Assembly (NCBI RefSeq): GCF_008795955.1
Contig: NZ_VMHN01000002.1
Location: forward strand, 806,001-870,000
Direction of reading: 5' to 3'
From: Marinobacter denitrificans
GTDB taxonomy: Bacteria > Pseudomonadota > Gammaproteobacteria > Pseudomonadales > Oleiphilaceae
Length of the DNA stretch: 64,000 bases
Shown here: in pieces, positions 12,149-23,221 of the stretch
Layout of the letters: the number at the start of each line of letters is the position of its first letter
How positions within the stretch are numbered: the stretch's first letter is position 1
The notes under the pieces: model-generated
What the model was told of the DNA's origin: nothing
Databases searched by the model: none
What the model saw: only the letters and a program-made list of their open reading frames with translations
Position numbers and translations under genes: made by a program

Positions 12149-12968
12149 GAATCGGGCCGAGGACCTCGGCCTGCACCACTTCTATCAGCTGCTCCTTGAC
12201 CAGCTCAAGCGTTGCCAGGAAGCTGACCACCACACCCAGGCGCCCCTCTTCCGGCGTAAACAGACTCTCAAAGGTCACGAACTGGTCGTCCCGCAACACT
12301 GAAAGTATGGCCGACATGCGCTCGCGGGTGGAGAGCCTCTCTTTTTCAACATGGTGACTGGTAAACAGATCGGCCCGTTTCAGCACACCCTGGAGCGCCA
12401 GAAGGATTTCTCGCAGGTCCACATCCGGATGTGGCTGACTGGAAGGCATCTTGGGCAATGCAGCTGAGCCCGTAAAATTATCCCGTTCCAGCCGTGGCAA
12501 CTCATCAATGTCCTCCGCTGCCTGCTTGAAGCGCTCGTACTGCTGCAAGCGGCGGATCAACTCGGCCCGGGGATCAATCTCTTCCTCATCCTCCGTTTCC
12601 TGGCGCGGGAGCAGCATCCGGGATTTGATCTCGGCCAGTGTCGCAGCCATGACCAGGTATTCCGCAGCCAGTTCAAACCGCATGGCTTCCACGGCGCCGA
12701 TGTAATCCATGTACTGCTTGGTAATTTCGCTGACATCGATGTCCAGAATGTCCATGTTCTGGCGTCGGATAAGGTACAGCAACAGATCCAGCGGGCCTTC
12801 AAAGGCTTCCAGAAACACCGCAAGGGCATCAGGCGGTATATAGAGATCACGGGGAAGGTCGACCACCGGTTTACCGGAAACCCGTGCCAGCGGCGCCTGC
12901 TCAGCAGCCGGAACAGAGACGTCTGCCGTCTCTTCCGCCACTGCCTTGCCTCCGGTATCGTCTGTCAT
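12123..12968 (-). CDS. scpA: Segregation and condensation protein ScpA (kleisin)
   Basis: ScpA is the kleisin that bridges the Smc heads. At 281 residues it has the family N-terminal motif FEGPLDLLLYLIRRQNMDILDIDVSEIT (about 55-82), then AAEYLVMAATLAEIKSRMLLPR, a linker, and a C-terminal winged helix (about 205-270: VTFESLFTPEEGRLGVVVSFLATLELVKEQ). A 45-residue acidic N-terminal extension precedes the domain. GGAG lies 5-6 nt before the ATG. It lies between trpS (29 bp upstream) and scpB. Confidence 0.95.
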   Translation of the reverse strand: MTDDTGGKAVAEETADVSVPAAEQAPLARVSGKPVVDLPRDLYIPPDALAVFLEAFEGPLDLLLYLIRRQNMDILDIDVSEITKQYMDYIGAVEAMRFELAAEYLVMAATLAEIKSRMLLPRQETEDEEEIDPRAELIRRLQQYERFKQAAEDIDELPRLERDNFTGSAALPKMPSSQPHPDVDLREILLALQGVLKRADLFTSHHVEKERLSTRERMSAILSVLRDDQFVTFESLFTPEEGRLGVVVSFLATLELVKEQLIEVVQAEVLGPIHVRARASR

Positions 12969-12997
12969 GGAGTCTCCATCTGCGTCATCACCGGTGT

Positions 12998-14212
12998 TCA
13001 GCGGTAGCTCAGCCCCATCGCCGCCCGGACCTCCTCGAGTGTATCCCGCGCGGCGTCCCGGGCATGCTCGCAGCCTTCCTCGATAATGGCGCGAACCAGG
13101 TCCGGATTGCTCTCGTACTCCCGGGCACGCTCATGCAGCGGGCGCTGTTCCTCGATAATCGAGTCAATCAGGGGTTTCTTGCACTCCAGGCAGCCAATAC
13201 CCGCACTGCGGCATCCGGCTTGCACCCATTCCTGGGTGTCTGCATCGGAATACACCTTGTGCAGCCCCCATACGGGGCACTTTTCCGGTTCGCCCGGATC
13301 GGTACGACGCACGCGCTGCGGGTCGGTTTGCATGGTACGAACCTTTTGGGCCACGCTGTCCGGGTCTTCCCGCAGGCCAATATAGTTATTGTAGGACTTG
13401 GACATTTTCTGCCCGTCCAGCCCGGGCATTTTCGATTCCGGTGTCAGCAGCGGCTGGGGCTCGGGCAGGATGACCTTGCCGCCCCCTTCAATGTAGCCAT
13501 AAAGCCGCTCGCGGTCCCCCAGGGAGATGTTCTGCTGCTCCTTCAGCAAGGCCCTGGCCGTCTCCAGCGCTTCCATGTCACCCTCTTCCTGGTAGCGCTT
13601 CTTCAGGGTGCGATAGAGCTTGGCGTTCTTCTTGCCCATCTTGACGATGGCACCCTCGGCCTGCTCCTCGAATCCGGGTTCACGGCCATAGATATGGTTA
13701 AAACGACGCGCAATTTCACGCGTGATCTCCACGTGGGATACCTGGTCCGCACCTACAGGCACCCGCCCTGCACGGTACATGAGGATGTCAGCGCTTTGCA
13801 GCAACGGGTACCCAAGGAACCCGTAGGTAGCCAGGTCCTTCTCACGCAGCTTTTCCTGCTGGTCCTTGTAGGTGGGGATGCGTTCAAGCCAGCCCAGAGG
13901 GGTGATCATCGACAACAGCAGGTGCAGTTCGGCATGCTCCGGCACTTTGGACTGGATAAACAGCGTGGACGACCCGGGGTTGACCCCCGAGGCCAGCCAG
14001 TCAATCACCATGTCCCAAACGCTTTCCTCAATACCACTGGGGTCATCGTAATTGGTGGTCAGCGCGTGCCAGTCCGCGACGAAGAAAAAGCACTCGAATT
14101 CATGCTGGAGTTTTACCCAGTTCTTCAGAACACCGTGATAATGGCCAAGGTGCAACTTGCCGGTGGGACGCATGCCGGACAAAATCCGTTGCTGGGAATC
14201 GACAGAACTCAA
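12998..14212 (-). CDS. trpS: Tryptophanyl-tRNA synthetase, long form
   Basis: It charges tRNA-Trp. Class I signatures are clear: HLGHYHG (HIGH, residues 21-27) and KMSKS (269-273). At 404 residues it is about 70 longer than the E. coli enzyme; the extra segment lies at about residues 183-250. Four cysteines at 312, 334, 341 and 344 (C-x21-C-x6-C-x2-C) resemble the [4Fe-4S] motif described for the Thermotoga enzyme. The start is TTG at 14212, chosen because AAGGAG lies 8-9 nt upstream and the conserved QRILSGMRPTGKLHLGH needs the upstream residues. An ATG-CTT-TGA minigene overlaps this TTG. Confidence 0.95.
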   Translation of the reverse strand: MSSVDSQQRILSGMRPTGKLHLGHYHGVLKNWVKLQHEFECFFFVADWHALTTNYDDPSGIEESVWDMVIDWLASGVNPGSSTLFIQSKVPEHAELHLLLSMITPLGWLERIPTYKDQQEKLREKDLATYGFLGYPLLQSADILMYRAGRVPVGADQVSHVEITREIARRFNHIYGREPGFEEQAEGAIVKMGKKNAKLYRTLKKRYQEEGDMEALETARALLKEQQNISLGDRERLYGYIEGGGKVILPEPQPLLTPESKMPGLDGQKMSKSYNNYIGLREDPDSVAQKVRTMQTDPQRVRRTDPGEPEKCPVWGLHKVYSDADTQEWVQAGCRSAGIGCLECKKPLIDSIIEEQRPLHERAREYESNPDLVRAIIEEGCEHARDAARDTLEEVRAAMGLSYR

Positions 14213-14328
14213 AGCATGAACTCCTTCTGTTTATAGGAAACAGCCATCATATTGCAGGCTGACCGGGCATTATAGTCTTATGTGCTGCCGGCGTTAAGGT
14301 ACCATTTAAAACCTCTCACTGAAGCCTG

Positions 14329-14371
14329 AAAACAAAAAACCCCCGGAAGTCCGCAAGACAGACCCGGGGGC
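14329..14371 (-). terminator. Rho-independent terminator after sucD
   Basis: On the minus strand CCCCCGG (from 14370) pairs with CCGGGGG (ending 14340) and is followed by TTTTTTGTTTT. It lies just after the sucD stop at 14392 and closes the TCA operon. The plus-strand reading ends in CTTTGTTTT, so it may be partly bidirectional. Confidence 0.88.
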
Positions 14372-14391
14372 TTTGTTTTACCGGCGGAGGT

Positions 14392-15264
14392 TTACCAGCC
14401 AGTAACTTCCTTCAGCGCCTTGCCGATTTCGGCCAGGCTACGCACGGTTTTAACGCCGGCGTCATTAAGGGCAGCAAACTTCTCATCTGCCGTACCCTTG
14501 CCGCCGGAAATAATCGCACCGGCGTGACCCATACGCTTGCCCGGAGGCGCAGTTACACCAGCGATGTAAGAAACCACCGGCTTGGTGACATTGTCCTTGA
14601 TGAACGCTGCCGCTTCTTCCTCGGCGGTACCGCCGATCTCACCAATCATCACGATGGCCTCGGTTTGAGGATCGTCCTGCAGCAGTTGCAGGATGTCGAT
14701 GAAGTTGGAGCCCGGAATGGGGTCACCACCGATACCGACACAAGTAGACTGGCCGTAGCCGAAGTCCGTGGTCTGCTTGACCGCTTCGTACGTCAGGGTG
14801 CCTGAGCGGGACACGATGCCCACCTTGCCCGGCTTGTGGATGTGGCCCGGCATGATACCGATCTTGCTCTCGCCCGGTGTGATCACACCCGGACAGTTCG
14901 GCCCGATCATGCGTACGCCCTTGCGATCCACGTACTCTTTCGCATAAAGCATGTCGATGGTCGGAATGCCTTCAGTGATGCACACGATCAGCTGGATGCC
15001 AGCGTCTGCCGCTTCAATGATGGCGTCTTTACAGAACGGCGCCGGCACATAGATAACGGTAGCTTCTGCACCGGTCTTCTCGACCGCTTCACGCACGGTG
15101 TTGAACACCGGCAGACCCAGATGCTCAGTGCCGCCCTTGCCGGGGCTGACGCCACCAACCATTTTGGTGCCGTACTCAATAGCCTGCTCAGAGTGGAACG
15201 TACCCTGTGCGCCGGTAAAGCCCTGGCAGATAACCTTGGTGTCTTTGTTAATCAGGATGCTCAT
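14392..15264 (-). CDS. sucD: Succinyl-CoA synthetase alpha subunit
   Basis: Catalyses, with SucC, the succinyl-CoA to succinate step with substrate-level phosphorylation. The 290-residue protein (E. coli 289) has the CoA-binding Rossmann domain ([17 protein letters not shown]), the conserved [12 protein letters not shown] and the phospho-histidine region with [17 protein letters not shown], where the His of GHAGA carries the phosphate. Its ATG overlaps the sucC stop by one base (TAATG), so the two are coupled. Last gene of the sdh-suc block. Confidence 0.97.
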   Translation of the reverse strand: MSILINKDTKVICQGFTGAQGTFHSEQAIEYGTKMVGGVSPGKGGTEHLGLPVFNTVREAVEKTGAEATVIYVPAPFCKDAIIEAADAGIQLIVCITEGIPTIDMLYAKEYVDRKGVRMIGPNCPGVITPGESKIGIMPGHIHKPGKVGIVSRSGTLTYEAVKQTTDFGYGQSTCVGIGGDPIPGSNFIDILQLLQDDPQTEAIVMIGEIGGTAEEEAAAFIKDNVTKPVVSYIAGVTAPPGKRMGHAGAIISGGKGTADEKFAALNDAGVKTVRSLAEIGKALKEVTGW

Positions 15265-16430
15265 TATTTACCCCCCGCGGCTTTAACGACTTGCTCTGCC
15301 GCATTGGACAGACTGGTGGCAGCAATGATGTTCAGGCCACTGTCAGCGAGTACTTTCGTGCCCTTCTCGGCGTTGTTACCTTCCAGACGCACCACCACAG
15401 GAACCTTGACGCCAACATCTTTGACGGCGCCGATGATGCCCTCGGCAATCATGTCACAGCGGACAATGCCACCGAAAATGTTTACCAGTACGGCTTTTAC
15501 GTTGTCGTCAGACAGGATGATCTTGAACGCTTCGGAAACACGCTCTTTGGTAGCCCCGCCGCCAACGTCCAGGAAGTTGGCAGGCTGGCCGCCGGACAGC
15601 TTGATGATGTCCATGGTACCCATGGCCAGACCAGCGCCGTTAACCATGCAGCCGATGTTGCCATCCAGCGCTACGTAGTTGAGTTCCCACTTGGCCGCTT
15701 CCGCTTCCCGTGAATCTTCCTGGGAGGGGTCGTGCATTTCGTGGATCTTCTTCTGGCGGTAAAGCGCGTTGCCGTCAACACCAATCTTGGCGTCCAGGCA
15801 ATGCAGGTCGCCGGCTGGGGTGATTACCAGCGGGTTGATCTCAACCAGTGCCAGGTCGCACTCCTCGAACAGTTTTGCCAGGCCCAGGAAAATCTTGGTG
15901 AACTGACCAATCTGCTTGCCTTCCAGACCCAGCTTGAATGCCAGCTCGCGGCCCTGGTACGGCTGTGCGCCGACCAGTGGATCAACTTCGGCCTTGAGGA
16001 TCTTTTCCGGGGTCTCTTCAGCCACCTTCTCGATCTCTACACCACCCTCGGTGGAGGCCATGAACACGATACGACGGGTGCCACGGTCAACAACCGCGCC
16101 CAGGTATAGCTCCTGGTCGATATCGGTAAGGGACTCAACAAGAATCTTGCTCACCGGCTGGCCGTTTTCGTCGGTCTGATAGGTCACCAGATTCTTGCCG
16201 AGCCAGTTTTCGGCGAAGGCACGGATCTCGTCCTTGCTCTTGACCAGCTTCACACCGCCGGCCTTGCCGCGGCCACCGGCGTGTACCTGAGCCTTTACAA
16301 CCCAGGCGTCGCCGCCGATTTCGTCTGCAGCAGCCACTGCGTCTTTGGGGGTATCGCAGGCAATGCCCTTGGATACTGGCAGGCCATATTCAGCGAACAG
16401 CTGCTTGCCCTGATATTCATGCAAATTCAT
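15264..16430 (-). CDS. sucC: Succinyl-CoA synthetase beta subunit
   Basis: This is the ATP-grasp subunit that binds nucleotide and Mg2+ and receives the phosphate from SucD. The 388-residue length equals that of E. coli. It opens with the canonical [22 protein letters not shown]; the Gly-rich [15 protein letters not shown], the metal-binding EINPL and the C-terminal [16 protein letters not shown] are all present. It is separated from lpd by 175 bp that contain a strong hairpin, so sucCD may be transcribed partly on its own. Confidence 0.97.
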   Translation of the reverse strand: MNLHEYQGKQLFAEYGLPVSKGIACDTPKDAVAAADEIGGDAWVVKAQVHAGGRGKAGGVKLVKSKDEIRAFAENWLGKNLVTYQTDENGQPVSKILVESLTDIDQELYLGAVVDRGTRRIVFMASTEGGVEIEKVAEETPEKILKAEVDPLVGAQPYQGRELAFKLGLEGKQIGQFTKIFLGLAKLFEECDLALVEINPLVITPAGDLHCLDAKIGVDGNALYRQKKIHEMHDPSQEDSREAEAAKWELNYVALDGNIGCMVNGAGLAMGTMDIIKLSGGQPANFLDVGGGATKERVSEAFKIILSDDNVKAVLVNIFGGIVRCDMIAEGIIGAVKDVGVKVPVVVRLEGNNAEKGTKVLADSGLNIIAATSLSNAAEQVVKAAGGK

Positions 16431-16567
16431 AGTTAATGTCCCGCTTTCTGATGGAGGATAACCACATACGGAAATTGAACCCGCGCGGAGCGAATTCGGT
16501 TCGGTGTGCCGGGGATCACCTCAGCACACCACAAACGCAACCGGAAACCAGCCGTTTTTATAGCAGC

Positions 16568-16589
16568 GGGGCGCCGTCATTGGCGCCCC
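16568..16589 (-). terminator. Strong hairpin between lpd and sucC
   Basis: GGGGCGCC and GGCGCCCC form a perfect 8-bp G+C stem with a 6-nt loop just after the lpd stop (16606). No long T-run follows on either strand. It may attenuate read-through into sucCD or protect the upstream mRNA end rather than act as a full terminator. Confidence 0.5.
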
Positions 16590-16605
16590 TGTTTCCTGAT
16601 CTGCG

Positions 16606-18048
<1,443 letters not shown>

Positions 18049-18080
18049 TTATCCCGTTTATCCAATTCGTTAGTGTCGGC

Positions 18081-19331
18081 TCAGACGTCCAGCAGAATGC
18101 GCGCCGGGTCCTCAAGCATTTCCTTGATGGCCACCAGGAACTGCACCGCTTCCTTGCCATCAATCATTCGGTGGTCATAGGAAAGAGCCAGATACATCAT
18201 TGGCTGGATTTCCACCTTGCCGTTAACCGCCATCGGGCGCTCCTGTATCTTGTGCATGCCCAGGATGGCGGTTTGTGGCGGATTGAGGATCGGCGTGGAA
18301 ATCAGTGATCCGAAGATACCACCGTTGGTAATGGTGAAGGTGCCACCGGTCATTTCTTCAATGCCAAGCTTGCCTTCCTTCGCCTTGGTTCCGTACTCGA
18401 CAATTTTCTTTTCGATATCGGCAAGACCGAGGGCATCGGTGTCGCGCACAACAGGAACAACCAGGCCCCGGTCACTAGAGACGGCAATACCGATATCCTG
18501 GTAACCATGATAGACCATGTCGTTACCGTCGATGGACGCGTTAACAGCGGGGAAACGCTTCAGCGCTTCAGTAGCGGCCTTGGTAAAGAACGACATGAAG
18601 CCCAGTTTGACGCCGTGACGCTTCTCGAAACTTTCCTTGTACTGCTTGCGCAACTCCATGACCGGGCCCATGTTCACTTCGTTGAACGTGGTGAGCATGG
18701 CGGCTGTCTGCTGGGCATTGACCAGGCGCTTGGCAATGCTGGCACGCAGACGAGTCATCGGCACACGTTTTTCGGGGCGATCACCGGAGCCAACATCCAC
18801 CTGGGGCATGTCCCCGGCAGGCTTGGCTGACGGAGCTGACGCAGAACCTGAAGACTTACCGGCATCTATATGATTCTGAACGTCTTCCTTGGTAACTCGG
18901 CCATCTTTCCCGGTGCCTTCAACGGCCTCGGGCTTGATGTTGTTCTCTTCTGCAAGCTTGCGGGCGGCCGGACTGAGAATGGCCTCACCAGAGGAACTGG
19001 AAGTTGCTGCAGAGGACTCTTCAGCCGCCGCTTCCTTTTTACCTTCCTCTTTCTTGCCTTCATCTTTGGCGGCAGGCTTGGACTCGCCAGCAGCGCCTTC
19101 CTTGAACTTGCCGACCACTTCGCCGCTTTCGACGGTGTCGCCTTCGCCCTTGAGTATTTCCTCAATAACACCATCAGCCGGAGCCACGACTTCGAGCACA
19201 ACCTTGTCGGTTTCGATATCGACAATCAGCTCGTCACGTGAACAGGCCTCGCCGGGCTGCTTGTGCCAGGTCGCGACTGTGCCTTCTGCGACCGACTCTG
19301 GGAATACGGGGGCTTTTATTTCAGTTGACAT
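18081..19331 (-). CDS. sucB: 2-oxoglutarate dehydrogenase E2, dihydrolipoyl succinyltransferase
   Basis: Core of the 2-oxoglutarate dehydrogenase complex, moving the succinyl group to CoA. In order over 416 residues: one lipoyl domain (about 1-76) with the lipoylated Lys in ETDKVVLEV, an Ala/Lys/Glu-rich flexible linker, the peripheral subunit-binding domain ([23 protein letters not shown]) and the acyltransferase domain ending in [13 protein letters not shown], which holds the catalytic His and Asp. It follows sucA with a 25-bp gap. Confidence 0.97.
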   Translation of the reverse strand: MSTEIKAPVFPESVAEGTVATWHKQPGEACSRDELIVDIETDKVVLEVVAPADGVIEEILKGEGDTVESGEVVGKFKEGAAGESKPAAKDEGKKEEGKKEAAAEESSAATSSSSGEAILSPAARKLAEENNIKPEAVEGTGKDGRVTKEDVQNHIDAGKSSGSASAPSAKPAGDMPQVDVGSGDRPEKRVPMTRLRASIAKRLVNAQQTAAMLTTFNEVNMGPVMELRKQYKESFEKRHGVKLGFMSFFTKAATEALKRFPAVNASIDGNDMVYHGYQDIGIAVSSDRGLVVPVVRDTDALGLADIEKKIVEYGTKAKEGKLGIEEMTGGTFTITNGGIFGSLISTPILNPPQTAILGMHKIQERPMAVNGKVEIQPMMYLALSYDHRMIDGKEAVQFLVAIKEMLEDPARILLDV

Positions 19332-19356
19332 CTCGGGTCCTTAGTTCGGTAGCTCG

Positions 19357-22194
19357 TCAGATTTCAAACGCGTCGTTAACCAGTTTTTTCTGCTCTTCGA
19401 TGTGGACTGACATATGGCCACAGGCCGGAGCAGCAGAAGCGTCACGACCGGCATACTGAAGATACAATTTCGGATTCTTGCGATGCAGTGCATTGCGCAT
19501 ATGGTGCTGACTGCAGTACCAGGCTCCCTGGTTCATAGGCTCTTCCTGACACCAGACTACATGCTTCAGTTTGGGGTACAGGGCCAGAAGCTCGTCCAGG
19601 TCATCGCCCGGGAACGGGTACAACTGCTCGATACGGACGATGGCAACATCATCCCTCTCGTCCGCCTTCTTGCGCTCCAGCAGGTCAAAATAGACTTTGC
19701 CGCTGCACAGGATCAGGCGATTGACTTTCTTCGGATCGGAAGGCTCTTTCTCTGGCAGCACTGTCTTGAAAGTGCCAGAGGTCAGGTCCTCAAGGTCTGA
19801 AGTCGCCTCTTTATGCCGCAACAGGCTTTTCGGTGTGATTGCTACCAGCGGCTTGCGCAGCGGGCGCTTGACCTGACGACGCAGCATGTGAAAAACCTGC
19901 GACGGGGTTGTCGGCACGCACACCTGAATATTGTGTTCTGCAGACAGTTGCAGGAAGCGCTCGAGGCGGGCTGAACTGTGCTCGGGCCCCTGCCCCTCAT
20001 AACCATGGGGCAACAGCAGGGTCAGGCCGCACAGGCGTCCCCACTTGTGCTCGCCACTGGTCAGGAACTGGTCAATCACCACCTGGGCGCCGTTGGCGAA
20101 GTCGCCGAACTGGGCTTCCCATACCACCAGGCCGCTCGGAGCGGTGGTGGAGTAGCCGTACTCGAACGCCATCACCGCTTCCTCGGACAACAGCGAATCG
20201 TAGATCTCGAAATCCGGCTGGTCGTCCGCCAGATGCTCAAGTGCAATATGGGTCGAGCCATCCTTCTGGTTGTGCAGCACCGCATGGCGATGAGAGAAGG
20301 TACCGCGACCGACATCCTGGCCGGTAATACGGATCGGATGGCCTTCGTTGAGAAGCGTGGCATAGGCCATGATCTCGCCGTAGCCCCAGTTGATGGGCAA
20401 GGCCCCGGCTGTCATCTTCTCGCGATCAGTAATGATCTTGGATACCTGGCGCTGAATGCTGAAGCCTTCAGGTACCTGGGTCAGCTTCTTGCCAAGTTTC
20501 TGGATCGTCTTCAGAGCAACACTGGACTTGCACTTCGCTGTCCATTCATGCCCCAGATAAGGGGTCCAGTCGACATAGAGCTCCTTGTTAGGCTCCTTGA
20601 CCAGGGCCTTGACCACGTGGTCGCCCTTATCCAGCTCGTCACGGTAGTCCAGCTCGATCTGCTTGGACTCTTCCTCAGTGATGATCCCTTCTGCCACCAG
20701 TTTCTCGGCGTACAGGTTGCGGGTTGTCGTCAGCTTGCGAATCTTGCCATACATCACCGGCTGGGTAGCCGCCGGTTCGTCCGCCTCGTTGTGGCCACGG
20801 CGGCGATAGCAGACCAGGTCAATGACCACGTCGTTCTTGAATTCGTGGCGATAATCCATGGCCATCTGGGTCACAAACATGACGGCTTCGGGATCATCCG
20901 CGTTCACGTGCAGGATCGGGGCCTGAACCATCTTGGCTACATCCGTGCAGTATTCCGTGGAGCGGGCATCTTCCTGTTTGCTGGTGGTAAAGCCGACCTG
21001 GTTGTTGATTACGATGTGGATTGTACCGCCAACACCGTAGCCCCGGGTCTGGGACATCTGGAAGGTTTCCATGACCACGCCCTGCCCTGCAAAGGCGGCG
21101 TCGCCGTGCATGATAATGGGTACACACTGGGTGCCATTAGGATCTTCGCGGCGTGTCTGGCGGGCACGAACAGAACCCACAACCACTGGCGAGACAATCT
21201 CGAGGTGTGAGGGGTTAAATGCCAGGGCCAGGTGGATTTCACCACCCTCAGTCATCACGTTCGACGAGAAGCCCTGATGGTACTTGACGTCACCCGAGCC
21301 GGAATCCGCAAGCTTCTTGCCCTCGAATTCGTCAAACAGTTCTTTCGGGTTTTTGCCAAGGGTATTTACCAGAACGTTCAGGCGGCCCCGATGTGCCATA
21401 CCCAGAACGATTTCCTTGGCGCCATAACTGCCTGCCCTCTGGATAAGCTCGTCCAGGCACGGGATCAGGCTTTCGCCACCCTCCAGGCCGAAACGCTTCA
21501 CGCCGGGATACCGGGAACCCAGATATTTCTCAAGGCCCTCTGCAGCTGTCAGCCGCTCCAGAAGATGTTTACGGGTAGCGGCTTCGTAATTGGGGCGCGA
21601 GCGTACCGGCTCCATGCGCTGCTGGAACCAGCGCTTGATGCGGGTATCAACAACATGCATGTATTCGGCACCAATGCTTTCGCAGTAGGTCTCGCGCAGG
21701 CCATTGACAATATCTCTGAGCTTCATGGTCTCGGAACCGAAGTTCAGAGAACCGGTCTGGAACTCAAGGTCGTAATCGGATTCCGAAAGCTCATGGAACG
21801 AAGGATCGAGATCTTCCACCTGAGGACGATTCCAGACCCCGAGAGGGTCAAGCTTCGCTTCCTGATGGCCACGAAAACGAAAGGCATTGATCAGCTGGAG
21901 TACACGAATCTGCTTCTTGTCCGCGTCCGCGATTGCACTGGCGGGCACACCGTTGGCGGCAAGAAAACGCTGATTACGGGAAATGTGCTCAAACTGCTGG
22001 CGTATAGATGAGTGATCTATATCGCGGCCTTTGTAGCCATCCACACTGGGAAGTTTATCGAAGTAACTGCGCCACTCCTCAGGAACGGCATTGGGGTCTG
22101 TCAGGTAGGTTTCGAAAAGCTGTTCAACATAGGCAAGATTTCCCCCTTGGAGGTGGGAAGTCTGCCATAACTGCTCCATTATGCTTTCGTGCAT
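19357..22194 (-). CDS. sucA: 2-oxoglutarate dehydrogenase E1 component
   Basis: The thiamine-diphosphate-dependent decarboxylase of the complex, 945 residues. Start set at the ATG at 22194 (MHESIMEQLWQTSHLQGGN), which matches the family N-terminus and has AAGGTGAG about 11 nt upstream. The frame stays open 50 codons further up, but that stretch does not look like the family. Visible blocks: EQLFETYL, the E1 substrate region MAHRGRLNVLVN, the ThDP-binding GDAAFAGQGVV...NNQVGFTTS, and the transketolase-like C-terminal half (YGYSTTAPSGLVVWEAQFGDF). It heads the suc half of the operon, 309 bp after sdhB. Confidence 0.96.
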   Translation of the reverse strand: MHESIMEQLWQTSHLQGGNLAYVEQLFETYLTDPNAVPEEWRSYFDKLPSVDGYKGRDIDHSSIRQQFEHISRNQRFLAANGVPASAIADADKKQIRVLQLINAFRFRGHQEAKLDPLGVWNRPQVEDLDPSFHELSESDYDLEFQTGSLNFGSETMKLRDIVNGLRETYCESIGAEYMHVVDTRIKRWFQQRMEPVRSRPNYEAATRKHLLERLTAAEGLEKYLGSRYPGVKRFGLEGGESLIPCLDELIQRAGSYGAKEIVLGMAHRGRLNVLVNTLGKNPKELFDEFEGKKLADSGSGDVKYHQGFSSNVMTEGGEIHLALAFNPSHLEIVSPVVVGSVRARQTRREDPNGTQCVPIIMHGDAAFAGQGVVMETFQMSQTRGYGVGGTIHIVINNQVGFTTSKQEDARSTEYCTDVAKMVQAPILHVNADDPEAVMFVTQMAMDYRHEFKNDVVIDLVCYRRRGHNEADEPAATQPVMYGKIRKLTTTRNLYAEKLVAEGIITEEESKQIELDYRDELDKGDHVVKALVKEPNKELYVDWTPYLGHEWTAKCKSSVALKTIQKLGKKLTQVPEGFSIQRQVSKIITDREKMTAGALPINWGYGEIMAYATLLNEGHPIRITGQDVGRGTFSHRHAVLHNQKDGSTHIALEHLADDQPDFEIYDSLLSEEAVMAFEYGYSTTAPSGLVVWEAQFGDFANGAQVVIDQFLTSGEHKWGRLCGLTLLLPHGYEGQGPEHSSARLERFLQLSAEHNIQVCVPTTPSQVFHMLRRQVKRPLRKPLVAITPKSLLRHKEATSDLEDLTSGTFKTVLPEKEPSDPKKVNRLILCSGKVYFDLLERKKADERDDVAIVRIEQLYPFPGDDLDELLALYPKLKHVVWCQEEPMNQGAWYCSQHHMRNALHRKNPKLYLQYAGRDASAAPACGHMSVHIEEQKKLVNDAFEI

Positions 22195-22503
22195 TTTGAA
22201 TAGCTCACCTTGGGCTGGTGCGGGGAGCTGGCTATGGTCGGCCAGGGGTATATCTGAGTCAATACGGGTTTTTACGGGATCGACTGTGGCCACCACACCC
22301 AACAAGGATGTTTTCCGTTCCCCGGTGGTTATTATACTCAGCAAAGCCGTGGGAGCACTTTATAAGTTCCCGTCACGGCCTGCGTAGTGTGCACCCTGAT
22401 AAGACTTTTGACTATAAGCCTTTGGTTGAAGGGCCCGCTTCGTTGCGAGCCCTTCAGGGTGCCGAGCTTGTCAGCACAGTATAGCGTCTGCGTCAGATTC
22501 TGC
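22195..22503. other. Intergenic region sdhB-sucA
   Basis: A 309-bp gap within the TCA block. It holds an imperfect hairpin at 22428-22455 (GAAGGGC/GCCCTTC with an inner CGC/GCG stem around TTCGTT) and no T-run on the minus strand, so it is not a classical terminator. On the minus strand a TATAAT occurs at 22336-22331 without a good -35, a weak candidate for a sucA promoter. I see no gene here. Confidence 0.45.
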
Positions 22504-23208
22504 TTACGTTGCCCGCTGAAGCAGAAGGTTGCGGATGTGGCCAATCGCCCTTGTGGGGTTCAGGCCCTTGGGGCAGACACTGACGCAGTTCATGATGCCA
22601 CGGCAGCGGAAAACGCTGAACGGGTCATCAAGATTGGCAAGCCGCTCGGCCTGAGCCGTATCGCGGCTATCCGCCAGGAAGCGATAGGCCTGTAGCAGGC
22701 CTGCCGGACCAATGAACTTGTCCGGGTTCCACCAGAACGAGGGACAGGAAGTAGAACAGCAGGCACAAAGAATACACTCGTACAGGCCGTCCAGTTTCTC
22801 CCGGTCTTCCGGAGACTGGTAACGCTCAATGGCAGGCGCCGGGTTGTCGTTGACCAGGTAAGGCATGACCTTTTCGTACTGCTTGTAGAACAGGCTCATG
22901 TCGACCACGAGATCGCGGATGACCGGCAGACCGGGCAACGGACGCAGTACCAGCTTGTTGTTCTTGACAACCTCCGACATCGGGGTGATGCAGGCAAGAC
23001 CGTTCTTGCCATTCATGTTCATGCCATCAGAGCCACAAACACCCTCACGGCAGGAACGACGGTAGGCCATTGAAGGATCGCGCTCTTTAATGAGGTTCAG
23101 CACATCAAGGACCATCAGATCCTTGCCTTCCGGAACTTCAACTTCCACGTCCTGCATATAAGGCGCGTTGTCGGTTTCCGGGTTATAACGATAAAGGCTC
23201 ACTAACAT
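22504..23208 (-). CDS. sdhB: Succinate dehydrogenase iron-sulfur subunit
   Basis: Carries electrons from the SdhA flavin to ubiquinone through [2Fe-2S], [4Fe-4S] and [3Fe-4S] clusters. Start set at 23208 (MLVSLYRYNPETD), 13 bp after the sdhA stop with GGGGGA in the gap; the frame is open upstream but overlaps sdhA. The 234 residues show the plant-type ferredoxin cysteines (SCREGVCGSDGMNMNGKNGLAC) and the bacterial ferredoxin part (CILCACCSTSCPSFWW; CRGIMNCVSVCPKGLNP). Inner-membrane peripheral, complex II. Confidence 0.96.
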   Translation of the reverse strand: MLVSLYRYNPETDNAPYMQDVEVEVPEGKDLMVLDVLNLIKERDPSMAYRRSCREGVCGSDGMNMNGKNGLACITPMSEVVKNNKLVLRPLPGLPVIRDLVVDMSLFYKQYEKVMPYLVNDNPAPAIERYQSPEDREKLDGLYECILCACCSTSCPSFWWNPDKFIGPAGLLQAYRFLADSRDTAQAERLANLDDPFSVFRCRGIMNCVSVCPKGLNPTRAIGHIRNLLLQRAT

Positions 23209-23221
23209 TTCGACGTCCCCC

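Noticed and set aside
12884-14236. 450-codon plus-strand open frame opposite scpA and trpS
   Set aside because: Antisense of two certain genes; no supporting signals.
22195-22344. 50-residue N-terminal extension of SucA
   Set aside because: The residues do not resemble the family, while ATG 22194 has a good SD and matches the usual SucA start.
22428-22455. Rho-independent terminator after sdhB
   Set aside because: A hairpin exists but there is no T-run on the minus strand, so read-through from sdh into suc remains likely.
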